9,235 nucleotides of DNA from an uncultured Neisseria sp. (lineage in GTDB: Bacteria > Pseudomonadota > Gammaproteobacteria > Burkholderiales > Neisseriaceae), in the NCBI GenBank assembly GCA_927911515.1, contig CAKMQH010000171.1, positions 1 to 9,235 on the forward strand, in the 5' to 3' direction. Position numbers and translations under genes: made by a program. The notes below the pieces were generated by a model. It saw only the letters and a program-made list of their open reading frames with translations. It was not told the origin of the DNA and did no database searches. Below, in pieces: positions 1 through 5,730 of the stretch. Positions within the stretch are counted from its first letter, which is position 1, and each line of letters begins with the position of its first letter.

Positions 1-23
1 AGAAAATGTCTTATTTTTACTTT

Positions 24-179
24 TATAGTGGATTAACTTTAAACCAGTACGGCGTTGCCTCGCCTTAGCTCAAAGAGAACGATTCTCTAAGGTGCTGAAG
101 CACCAAGTGAATCGGTTCCGTACTATTTGTACTGTCTGCGGCTTCGTCGCCTTGTCCTGATTTTTGTTAATCCACTATA
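24..179. repeat. Correia repeat enclosed element (CREE/NEMIS), full length
   Basis: A 156-bp element bounded by perfect 14-bp inverted ends, TATAGTGGATTAAC at 24-37 and GTTAATCCACTATA at 166-179. These are the diagnostic termini of neisserial Correia elements, and the length matches the long class. Inside are two small palindromes: AGAGAA-CGA-TTCTCT at 74-88 and GGTGCTGAAGCACC at 91-104. Both termini begin with TA, as expected for insertion at a TA target. CREE are non-autonomous MITE-like elements; when transcribed they fold into hairpins that RNase III can cut. This copy lies just beyond the hemE terminator, so it should see little hemE readthrough. Confidence 0.95.
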
Positions 180-193
180 ACCCAACGCAAAAC

Positions 194-251
194 AAAAGGT
201 CGCCTGAAAACCAAAACTGCCCAAGCAGCTTGGTTTTCAGACGACCTTTTT
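194..251 (-). terminator. DUS-based terminator of hemE
   Basis: An inverted repeat pairs 197-214 (AGGTCGCCTGAAAACCAA) with 230-247 (TTGGTTTTCAGACGACCT). The 18-bp arms differ at one position, which still pairs as G-U in one strand's RNA. The right arm contains an exact uptake sequence; the left arm is a one-base variant. On the minus strand the hairpin begins 19 bases after the hemE stop and ends in the T-rich tract TTTTGTTTTG. This is the usual neisserial arrangement in which paired uptake sequences form the terminator stem. Confidence 0.85.
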
Positions 252-266
252 ATGTTACGCGCTCAA

Positions 267-1328
267 TCAGGCGTGATATTGGCGCGACAGTTCGTGTACG
301 GTATCGACTAAGATTTTGGCGTGTTCAGGGTCGGCGTGTTGGTTGATGCCGTGTCCGAGGTTGAAGACATGGCCGCTGCCGTGTCCGTAGTCAGCAAGGA
401 TGCGCGCGACTTCGGTGCGGATGGATTCGGGCGTGCCGAAGAGGGCAAACGGGTCGAAGTTGCCTTGCAGGGCGACTTGCTCGCCGACGCAGCAGCGTGC
501 TTCGCCGATGTTGCACGTCCAGTCCAAGCCCAATGCGTCTGCGCCGATTTCCGCCATGCTTTCCAGCCACAGTCCGCCGCCTTTGGCAAACACGATGACG
601 GGAACGCGTCTGCCTTCGCTTTCGCGTTTCAATCCGGCGACGATTTGGCGGATGTATTTGAGACTGAACTCTTTAAACGCCGCATCGCTCAGGACGCCGC
701 CCCAAGTGTCGAAAATCTGCACTGCCTGCGCGCCTGCATCAATTTGGGCGTTGAGGTAGGCGGTAACGGCTTGGGCGTTGGTGTCGAGGATTTTGTGCAA
801 CAAATCGGGGCGCGAGTACATCATGGTTTTGATGGTGCGGAATTCCTTGCTGCTGCCGCCTTCGACCATGTAGCAGGCGAGCGTGAACGGGCTGCCGGAG
901 AAGCCGATGAGCGGTACGCGGCCGTCCAATGCTTTGCGGATGGAAGTTACCGCGTCGAAGACGTATTGCAGTTTTTCCATGTCGGGCACTTGCAGCTTGG
1001 CGATGTCGGATTCGTGTTGCAAGGCACGTTCGAATTTCGGGCCTTCTCCTTCGGCAAAATACAGTCCCAAGCCCATGGCGTCGGGGACGGTCAGGATGTC
1101 GGAGAACAAAATCGCCGCGTCCAAATCGAAGCGTTCTAAGGGCTGGATGGTGACTTCGGTCGCTAATTCGGTGTTTTTACACAAATCGAGGAAGCTGCCC
1201 GCTTTCGCGCGCGTGGCTTTGTATTCGGGCAGATAACGCCCCGCCTGACGCATCATCCAAATCGGCGTGTATTCGACGGGCTGTTTGAGCAGGGAGCGGA
1301 GGAAAGTGTCGTTTTTCAAAGAGGTCAT
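267..1328 (-). CDS. hemE: Uroporphyrinogen decarboxylase HemE
   Basis: Cytoplasmic heme-pathway enzyme that removes the four acetate carboxyls of uroporphyrinogen III to give coproporphyrinogen III. The 353-residue length is normal for bacterial HemE and the frame is intact. Visible signatures are the N-terminal substrate-binding stretch WMMRQAGRYLPEY (residues 24-36, with conserved R27 and R31), FSDIL with the catalytic Asp at D77, GFSGSPFTLACYMVEGG in the middle, and NLGHGINQHADPEH near the C-terminus with the conserved His. The ATG at 1328 gives the MTSLKNDTFLR start typical of proteobacterial HemE, but I see no clear Shine-Dalgarno before it. It follows hemY after a 120-base gap containing a DUS hairpin without a terminator T-tract, so co-transcription with hemDXY is plausible. 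A strong terminator lies directly downstream. Confidence 0.97.
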   Translation of the reverse strand: MTSLKNDTFLRSLLKQPVEYTPIWMMRQAGRYLPEYKATRAKAGSFLDLCKNTELATEVTIQPLERFDLDAAILFSDILTVPDAMGLGLYFAEGEGPKFERALQHESDIAKLQVPDMEKLQYVFDAVTSIRKALDGRVPLIGFSGSPFTLACYMVEGGSSKEFRTIKTMMYSRPDLLHKILDTNAQAVTAYLNAQIDAGAQAVQIFDTWGGVLSDAAFKEFSLKYIRQIVAGLKRESEGRRVPVIVFAKGGGLWLESMAEIGADALGLDWTCNIGEARCCVGEQVALQGNFDPFALFGTPESIRTEVARILADYGHGSGHVFNLGHGINQHADPEHAKILVDTVHELSRQYHA

Positions 1329-1370
1329 GTGGGGCTTTCGGTTTGTTTGTAAAACAGGGAAGGAAAACGG

Positions 1371-1420
1371 TTTTCAGACGACCTTTGCGGCGGTTTCCGC
1401 AATGAAAGGTCGTCTGAAAA
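1371..1420. repeat. Perfect DUS inverted repeat between hemY and hemE
   Basis: TTTTCAGACGACCTTT (1371-1386) is the exact reverse complement of 1405-1420, giving a 16-bp perfect stem. An inner GCGG/CCGC pairing in the loop extends it. Both arms hold exact AG-muc uptake sequences. The polarity is outward (TTTTCAGACGACC first, GGTCGTCTGAAAA last). The transcript on either strand therefore leaves the stem through A residues rather than a U tract, and I do not call it a terminator. It could be a processing or stability hairpin ahead of hemE. Confidence 0.85.
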
Positions 1421-1448
1421 AGGAGATAGATAAAGATGTTTCTCAAAC

Positions 1449-2672
1449 TCAGCTATGCTGTTCCAACGCGGCGTGGCGCTCTTCTTCGGAGACGGCTTCC
1501 AAAACCAACTTCCGCTGTTCCTGAGCTTTTTGCGGTTGTCCGGTTTCGTCGAGTACGCGCGCCAGCATGAGGCGGGCAGCAGTGCTCGGTTGCAGGGCGA
1601 TGCTGGCTTCAAGATAACTTTGCGCTTTACCCCACAGGCTGCGGCCGTAGGCAAGCTGTCCGAGGTACATCAAGAGCGGCGCATCGTCGGGTTTGTCTTT
1701 CAACCAAGAATCGGCAAGGTCGATGGCTTTTTGCTGACCGCGTTCGTTGAAGAAGCGGACGCTTTCGACAAAGGCTTCCAAAAGTTCGGGACGGCGGTTT
1801 TGCGGATAGTAGTGGCGCACCCATTTGACAGCTTCGGTATAGAGTCCGAGACGCTCGTATTTTTCAGCAATGGCGACACACAATTCGTCCGCTTTGAGTG
1901 CTTCGGGAATACGCTTCAGGCAGGCTTTCAGACGAGCCGCATCTGACGCTTCAGCCAACAGGCGGCGGTATGCCCAGCTTTGGTATTGCTCCGCTTCAAA
2001 ATCGTTAATCGCGCCGGCTTTCATCAGTTTTTCGGATTTCGCCAACACGTCTTCCGCATCGCCGTGATCAAAGGCATAACGCAGTTGCAGGCGGGCGAGG
2101 CGGGACAGGTTGGGATGGATGCGCGCGGCGGCGTTCAGATTTTCCAGGGCGGTCGGATAATCGCGGCGACCGAGCGCGGATTCTGCCAACAACAGATAGC
2201 GGGAAAGCTGCTGTTTGTTCGGCAGTTTTTCGATGTCTTTCAGGTAGTGGTCGCGCAGCTCGAAGTTTTCCATTTGGTCGGCGGCGTGCGCACCCAACAT
2301 CAGCGCAAGGTTTCGGTTGTCGCCGGCTTCTTTGTTTTCCAATACTTTGGCGGCTTCTTGCTCCGCTTTTTCAAAGCGGCCTTCGAAAAATGCCAAACCT
2401 GCGCTGTTTAAGGCAACGGCTGCCTGACGGCCTTTGCGCGCCGTACCGAAACGCTGCATACGGGTGGGGATGTTCATCAGGCCGACGATGAATTTGATCA
2501 GGAAATACAGGACAACGACAAACAGGACCAGCCCTAAGACAAAGGCGTGCAGGTTGACCCGCATCATGACTTGTCCGACAACGATATAGACATTACCCGT
2601 GTAAACACCGGAAGTCAGGACGATACCGACTGCAGCTGCGAATAAAACGACAATCCAGACGACGGCTTTCAT
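1449..2672 (-). CDS. hemY: HemY, heme-biosynthesis-associated TPR membrane protein
   Basis: Inner-membrane protein of the proteobacterial HemY family (HemY_N domain plus TPR repeats). It is not the protoporphyrinogen oxidase called HemY in Bacillus. The biochemical role is unsettled; it is encoded with hemC/hemD/hemX in many proteobacteria and is thought to support late heme steps at the membrane. The 407 residues show two N-terminal membrane segments (about 3-20 and 43-66), then a long helical region with TPR-like repeats, for example RRDYPTALENLNAAARIHP and AYGRSLWGKAQSYLEASIAL. The start ATG overlaps the hemX stop as ATGA and has a strong Shine-Dalgarno, AAAGGAGG, six bases upstream (2679-2686), so translational coupling to hemX is likely. 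The frame is intact, unlike hemX and hemD upstream. Confidence 0.94.
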   Translation of the reverse strand: MKAVVWIVVLFAAAVGIVLTSGVYTGNVYIVVGQVMMRVNLHAFVLGLVLFVVVLYFLIKFIVGLMNIPTRMQRFGTARKGRQAAVALNSAGLAFFEGRFEKAEQEAAKVLENKEAGDNRNLALMLGAHAADQMENFELRDHYLKDIEKLPNKQQLSRYLLLAESALGRRDYPTALENLNAAARIHPNLSRLARLQLRYAFDHGDAEDVLAKSEKLMKAGAINDFEAEQYQSWAYRRLLAEASDAARLKACLKRIPEALKADELCVAIAEKYERLGLYTEAVKWVRHYYPQNRRPELLEAFVESVRFFNERGQQKAIDLADSWLKDKPDDAPLLMYLGQLAYGRSLWGKAQSYLEASIALQPSTAARLMLARVLDETGQPQKAQEQRKLVLEAVSEEERHAALEQHS

Positions 2673-3760
2673 GCGCGGCCTCCTTTGGTCTCAACATCGG
2701 CGGCAGGACGGTTTTGTTTTTCAGGAGCCGCTTTCTTTTCCGGCTCGGGAATGTTTTGCGGCTTAGTCTCGGAAGGCAGCGCCGGAGCTTCTAAAGGTTT
2801 CGCTTCTGTTTGGGCGGCTGGAGCAGTTTTCTGAGCAGGCGCGGGTCTTGCTTTGGCAGGATGGGGAGCCTTCGGTGCAGAAGCGTTTTCATTTACCGGC
2901 GCAGCGGTTTGAGGAACGGCCGCTTCGGAAGCGGCGGAGGGCAGAGGAGCAGACGCAGCAATCGTTACGGGTTCGGGCAGTGCGACCGGAGTGCGCGTGC
3001 CGTCTTGATAAGCGCGGACTGCGCTGAGGCTGGCTTTCAAACTGTCGTCTGAAATCATGCGCACATCGAGCGCTTTCAATTCAGACAACTCTTTCAGCCA
3101 TGCCTGCGTCGCAGGCGATTTGCCGTCAAAGTATTGTCTGACCGCTGCTTCGACGTAGTTCAAATCGCTTTGATAAACCTCGCCGTTGTGCTGCAACAAC
3201 GCGGTACGCGCGTCCAAAAGGCGCAGGCGAAGGTTTTCGCGGACGAAATACGCCTGTTCGGGCGAAAGCAGCATCGCGTCTTTATTGTCGAGTCGGCGGA
3301 CTTCCACCAGCCCTTTAAGCGCAACCAAAGATTTATCCCAAGCGTTTTGCCACCAAGAGCCTGAAGACGCACCGTTGCTTTGCGCCTGCTCGCCCGGCTG
3401 CAATACGCCGTCCAACACCAGCGACAGACCGGAAACGGCGGTTTCCAAGCGGTCGAGACGCAACGCCGTGCCGGAAATATCGACGTAAGGACGGTTTTTC
3501 AATGCCGCCAAATCATGGCTGACGGCTTGTTTAATGGACAGCAGTTCGGGCTGGTCGAAACGGCTCAGACGGCCGTCGATGTGTTCCAAAACCGCCGCTG
3601 CACCTTGTACGTTGCCTGATAAGAGCAGTTGCTGCGAGGCGAGGTTCAACATGGTTTCCGCTTCGTCAACCAGCCAGTTGACGCGCCCTTTGGTCAGTTC
3701 TTGATACGCTTTTTGCGTCAACAGGATTTGTTCGTTGTTTGCCATTTGCGCTTTGCCCAA
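2669..3760 (-). CDS. HemX C-terminal fragment as read (periplasmic domain)
   Basis: An open frame of 363 residues beginning at a TTG at 3760, which is probably only an internal Leu codon of intact hemX. It covers the helical domain (NNEQILLTQKAYQEL, GRVNWLVDEAETMLNLASQQ) and the Pro/Ala-rich tail that ends at the hemY overlap. I see no convincing ribosome site before the TTG, and the same frame stays homologous-looking upstream (NRQTAIQAEIDR). It is therefore a fragment of the gene above, not an independent gene. Confidence 0.7.
   Translation of the reverse strand: MGKAQMANNEQILLTQKAYQELTKGRVNWLVDEAETMLNLASQQLLLSGNVQGAAAVLEHIDGRLSRFDQPELLSIKQAVSHDLAALKNRPYVDISGTALRLDRLETAVSGLSLVLDGVLQPGEQAQSNGASSGSWWQNAWDKSLVALKGLVEVRRLDNKDAMLLSPEQAYFVRENLRLRLLDARTALLQHNGEVYQSDLNYVEAAVRQYFDGKSPATQAWLKELSELKALDVRMISDDSLKASLSAVRAYQDGTRTPVALPEPVTIAASAPLPSAASEAAVPQTAAPVNENASAPKAPHPAKARPAPAQKTAPAAQTEAKPLEAPALPSETKPQNIPEPEKKAAPEKQNRPAADVETKGGRA
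2679..2686 (-). promoter_or_regulatory. Strong ribosome binding site of hemY inside hemX
   Basis: On the minus strand AAAGGAGG lies six bases before the hemY ATG (2672) and within the last codons of hemX. With the ATGA stop/start overlap it supports reinitiation or coupled translation. It also offers hemY independent ribosome loading if hemX translation stops early at the frameshifts. Confidence 0.8.
3044..3054 (+). other. DUS core in hemX
   Basis: GTCGTCTGAAA preceded by CT instead of AG, so the core is intact but the dialect bases are absent. It is probably a weaker uptake site or a chance coding match. Confidence 0.4.
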
Positions 3761-3806
3761 GCGGTCGATTTCGGCTTGGATGGCGGTTTGGCGGTTTAAT
3801 GATCTT

Positions 3807-4181
3807 TCAGGAGTAAGGCGTTTTCAGATTCGCCCAAGGCGGCTTTATCGAGCTTTTGGTTAAACGAAAGCTCTTGGTTTTCAATACGTTCTGCCCTTGT
3901 ACAAACAAAAAGCCGCTTGCACCCAAACCCAGCAGCGCCAGCACCAGCGCGCCGACTGCCAGCCCTCTGCCGCCGGATTGTTTGATGATGACGGGGGCGG
4001 GTTGGTTTTGGGGAAGATTTTTAGATTCAGACATGTGTGTTCCTGCGTATTCGGAGATTTTAGGCTGTTTTGCCTTTTTCGGAGCCGCTGTTTCAGACGA
4101 CTCCGCGTTGCCTTGACTGTCGACGATAATCGGTCGACCAGCTTCGTTTGCTTCGGATGGATTGTCTTCAGACCGGCTCAT
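3807..4181 (-). CDS. HemX N-terminal fragment as read (anchor part)
   Basis: As the sequence stands this frame encodes 124 residues. Residues 1-101 are genuine HemX: an acidic/polar cytoplasmic segment and the single membrane helix 74-94. The last 23 residues, from TKSF onward, are out of frame because of the lesion at 3878-3881. If translated it would be a short membrane-anchored peptide without the periplasmic domain. Shine-Dalgarno AAGGAG lies at 4189-4194. Confidence 0.7.
   Translation of the reverse strand: MSRSEDNPSEANEAGRPIIVDSQGNAESSETAAPKKAKQPKISEYAGTHMSESKNLPQNQPAPVIIKQSGGRGLAVGALVLALLGLGASGFLFVQGQNVLKTKSFRLTKSSIKPPWANLKTPYS
4091..4103 (-). other. DUS core in hemX 5' region
   Basis: On the minus strand this reads GAGTCGTCTGAAA. 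The ten-base core is exact and the two dialect bases are swapped (GA for AG). It codes for E-S-S-E-T in the polar N-terminal segment. Confidence 0.4.
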
Positions 4182-4898
4182 CGGTTTGCTCCTTAGGAAG
4201 TAATGAAAGTGCCGCTTTCAGAGAAGCGACGACCCGTATGTGGTGCGCACCCGCCTTGCGAAGCGCGTCGGCTATGCGCGGATGATGGGTGAAGTATAAC
4301 AAGGATTCGAAGAATCGGGAAAATTGCGGCGGAACCTGAGCAAACAGCCCGCGTACCAGTTCGCCCGAAGCGATAAAGGCGGCATCAATCGATTCGGCAT
4401 CAAAATCCTGCCAATTCAATTCATTAGGTCGTCTGAAATACACTTCCGCGATTTCCACCGCAAAGCCTTTTTTCTTTAACGACTCCGCCAAAAAATCGCG
4501 CCCGCCGCGTCCGCGCACAATCAATACGCGCGCGCCTTGCGGTAGCGTATCCCAAACCGGCAGCCGCAACACCGCCTCGCTGTCGTTGCCTTCTTGCGGC
4601 GCATAAACATTTTTTGCGCCGCAGCGTACCAACGCCTGACCGCTTGCCTGTCCGACCGCAATCTGAGCCTTCAGGTCGTCTGAAAAATCGACATACGGCG
4701 CAGCGGTTTCAACTGCCGTCGGACTGACCCAAAACACCGCGTCCACACGGGAAAACTGTTCTTTCAAGCCGCGTAACGCCGTTTCATCCGGCTCGATTTC
4801 AACCGGACTCAACACTCGCGCGCGCCACCCTACCTGCGAACAGGTTCGCACATCATCTCCGCACGCGCGGACGGACGGACAATCAGCATGACAGGCAT
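4168..4898 (-). CDS. hemD: Uroporphyrinogen-III synthase HemD, frameshifted near its N-terminus
   Basis: HemD closes hydroxymethylbilane to uroporphyrinogen III, the step before HemE. The main frame, open from a GTG at 4851 to the stop at 4168, gives 227 residues with family features: VFWVSPTAVETAAPYV (about residue 40 onward), VLIVRGRGGRDFLAESL, and the C-terminal FASLKAALSLL-type helix. It lacks the conserved start. That start is present one frame over: ATG at 4898 (or 4889) reads M-P-V-M-L-I-V-R-P-S-A-R-A-E and reaches a TAG at 4830-4832. Adding one base near 4830-4838 joins ...CEPVRR to VGWRARVLSPVEIEP and gives a normal HemD of about 243 residues. AAAGAGG, overlapping a DUS, lies before the 4898 start. 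Its 3' end overlaps hemX by 14 bases. Two DUS copies are within the gene (4426, 4673). Confidence 0.9.
4426..4438 (+). other. DNA uptake sequence (AG-muc) in hemD
   Basis: Exact AGGTCGTCTGAAA on the plus strand. In the hemD frame (minus strand) it codes for part of Y-F-R-R-P. It is a single copy, not part of a hairpin, so its likely role is only as a transformation uptake site. Confidence 0.9.
4673..4685 (+). other. DNA uptake sequence (AG-muc) in hemD
   Basis: Exact AGGTCGTCTGAAA on the plus strand, coding for part of F-S-D-D-L in hemD. It is the second single in-gene copy, about 250 bases from the first and read in a different codon phase. Confidence 0.9.
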
Positions 4899-4910
4899 TT
4901 CAGACGACCT
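4898..4910 (-). promoter_or_regulatory. DUS overlapping the hemD translation start region
   Basis: On the minus strand AGGTCGTCTGAAA ends on the A of the candidate ATG at 4898. The preceding AAAG plus the DUS AGG make AAAGAGG, nine bases before that ATG, the best Shine-Dalgarno candidate for hemD. The ATG at 4889 is the alternative start but would sit about 18 bases from it. The uptake sequence may therefore also serve translation here. Confidence 0.6.
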
Positions 4911-4950
4911 CTTTATAGGATGGGTAATGGGTGATGACATTTAAATTGGT

Positions 4951-4978
4951 TTGAAAAAGCATATCCGATGGATATAAT
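4951..4978 (+). promoter_or_regulatory. Sigma-70 promoter for the exported-protein gene
   Basis: TTGAAA (4951-4956), a 16-base spacer, then a perfect TATAAT (4973-4978). Transcription would begin near 4985 and leave a leader of about 100 bases before the ATG at 5086. I find no clear riboswitch or attenuator structure in that leader, only the small palindrome-like GGCTGATGCC. Confidence 0.7.
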
Positions 4979-5085
4979 TCTTTTTGTATTTTTACGGCTG
5001 ATGCCTGCCAAGTCAATACTGAGTATGGTTTCAATAGGATATTGGGCGGTAGGCTAGGCATGATTCGATTTTAGGAAAACATAAT

Positions 5086-5505
5086 ATGAACAAAATAGCG
5101 ACAATACTTTTCGCTGCGTTACTGGTGCCGTCTGTCTCTTTTGCAAGCGGAGACAATGCCACCAAGATTCATTTGGTTAAAAAAATTTATCAAGAAGCAA
5201 GCCGCGATGATGAATCGGGCGTGAAAATTTTGAACCGATATGCAGATGCTTCTTTGAAAAAAGCCATCCGTACAGCTTCTCGGTCGGCGGATTTGTGTGT
5301 GGAGGCTGATCCGATATGGAACAGTCAGGATCCTGAAACCGAAGTAAAGGTTAACGTATCTGCTTTGTCCAACGGCAAAATTCGTGCCAGCTTCAAACAA
5401 TGGGGTAGTCCCGTCAAGGTAGATTATTCGGTCAACTGCTCCGGAAATGTTTGCAAAGTGACGGATGTCGATCATCTTAAACGTACTTGGTTGCAATGCC
5501 GTTAA
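5086..5505 (+). CDS. Small exported protein of unknown function
   Basis: Not recognised. The 139-residue product has a clear signal peptide (MNKIATILFAALLVPSVSFA, likely cut after A20 before SGDN), giving a mature periplasmic or secreted protein of about 119 residues. The first half looks helical (KIHLVKKIYQEAS, LNRYADASLKKAIRTAS). The second half alternates beta-like stretches (EVKVNVSAL, KIRASFKQW, VKVDYSVNC). Four cysteines, C71, C118, C123 and C138, could form two disulfides after export. The helix-then-sheet order would fit a small NTF2-like fold, but that is a guess. The start is supported by AGGA nine bases upstream and a TTGAAA/TATAAT promoter. The gene is more A+T-rich (42% G+C over 5101-5280 by hand count, against 63% for one 60-base line of hemX), suggesting separate acquisition. 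Confidence 0.8.
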   Translation: MNKIATILFAALLVPSVSFASGDNATKIHLVKKIYQEASRDDESGVKILNRYADASLKKAIRTASRSADLCVEADPIWNSQDPETEVKVNVSALSNGKIRASFKQWGSPVKVDYSVNCSGNVCKVTDVDHLKRTWLQCR

Positions 5506-5520
5506 TGCGTTGGATTCATT

Positions 5521-5560
5521 AAAAGGTCTCTGAAAATATTTTTCAGACGACCTTTGTTTA
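5521..5560. terminator. Bidirectional DUS terminator between convergent genes
   Basis: AAAAGGTCTCTGAAAA (5521-5536) pairs with TTTTCAGACGACCTTT, within 5540-5556, with one bulged base because the left arm lacks a G. The plus-strand transcript exits into TTTGTTTATATT and the minus-strand transcript into CCTTTTAATG. It can thus end both the exported-protein gene and the nuclease gene converging from the right. One arm is an exact DUS (5542-5553). Confidence 0.8.
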
Positions 5561-5563
5561 TAT

Positions 5564-5729
5564 TAGGGGCTGTCGACATTCAATAGTTTCTGTGCCTTTT
5601 TATCCCCAAAGCGGCATTTTCTGCGTTGGAAATCCTCGCAAGGCGTCCAACCTTGTTGCGGTTTCCGCTTTGAAGCTTCCGCTTTGTGAACAAAAATCCG
5701 CTTGGAAAGTAAAATGTCGAGAGCCGCTA
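5564..5729. mobile_element. MITE-like 166-bp element with 17-bp terminal inverted repeats
   Basis: TAGGGGCTGTCGACATT (5564-5580) and AATGTCGAGAGCCGCTA (5713-5729) are inverted copies matching at 15 of 17 positions; both mismatches are G/C swaps. Both ends carry TA, as in elements that target TA. The inside has no convincing gene. It holds a possible hairpin (GTTGGA at 5625-5630 with TCCAAC at 5646-5651) and a 10-base direct repeat TTCCGCTTTG (5663 and 5677). The right end stops one base before the nuclease stop codon. The termini are not those of CREE. I do not recognise a named family, so it may be a MITE, an IS remnant or a neisserial intergenic repeat. Confidence 0.55.
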
Positions 5730-5730
5730 G

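Larger units (their letters stand above)
2669..4181 (-). pseudogene. hemX: HemX, interrupted by two single-base deletions
   Basis: HemX-family inner-membrane protein, often mislabelled uroporphyrinogen-III C-methyltransferase; it lacks a methyltransferase domain. The reading is split over three frames. Frame 1 runs from ATG 4181 through a polar N-terminus and one membrane segment (residues 74-94, GLAVGALVLALLGLGASGF region) to K101. There the A-run at 3878-3881 appears one base short. A middle frame then reads NQELSFNQKLDKAALGESEN up to KDH and a TAA at 3796-3798. Restoring one T there gives LNRQTAIQAEIDRLGKAQM in the third frame, which continues to 2669. Two one-base restorations yield about 504 residues: anchor, coiled/helical periplasmic domain, and a Pro/Ala/Glu-rich tail of about 105 residues. 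The start has AAGGAG seven bases upstream and overlaps the hemD 3' end by 14 bases. Sequencing error or genuine inactivation are both possible. Confidence 0.9.

Noticed and set aside
321..1139. 272-codon open frame on the plus strand
   Set aside because: Lies antisense inside hemE, whose protein motifs are unmistakable; it has no ribosome site and results from G+C-rich codon bias.
2669..4181. Uroporphyrinogen-III C-methyltransferase activity for HemX
   Set aside because: A common database label, but the sequence has a single membrane helix and a helical domain with no SAM-dependent methyltransferase motifs.
4905..4940. Possible minus-strand promoter for hemD (TATAAA at 4912-4917)
   Set aside because: The upstream box TGTCAT is poor and transcription would start only a few bases before the ATG, so I did not call it.
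4985..5085. Riboswitch or attenuator in the leader of the exported-protein gene
   Set aside because: About 100 bases long but with no stable stem set, T-tract or conserved riboswitch core visible.
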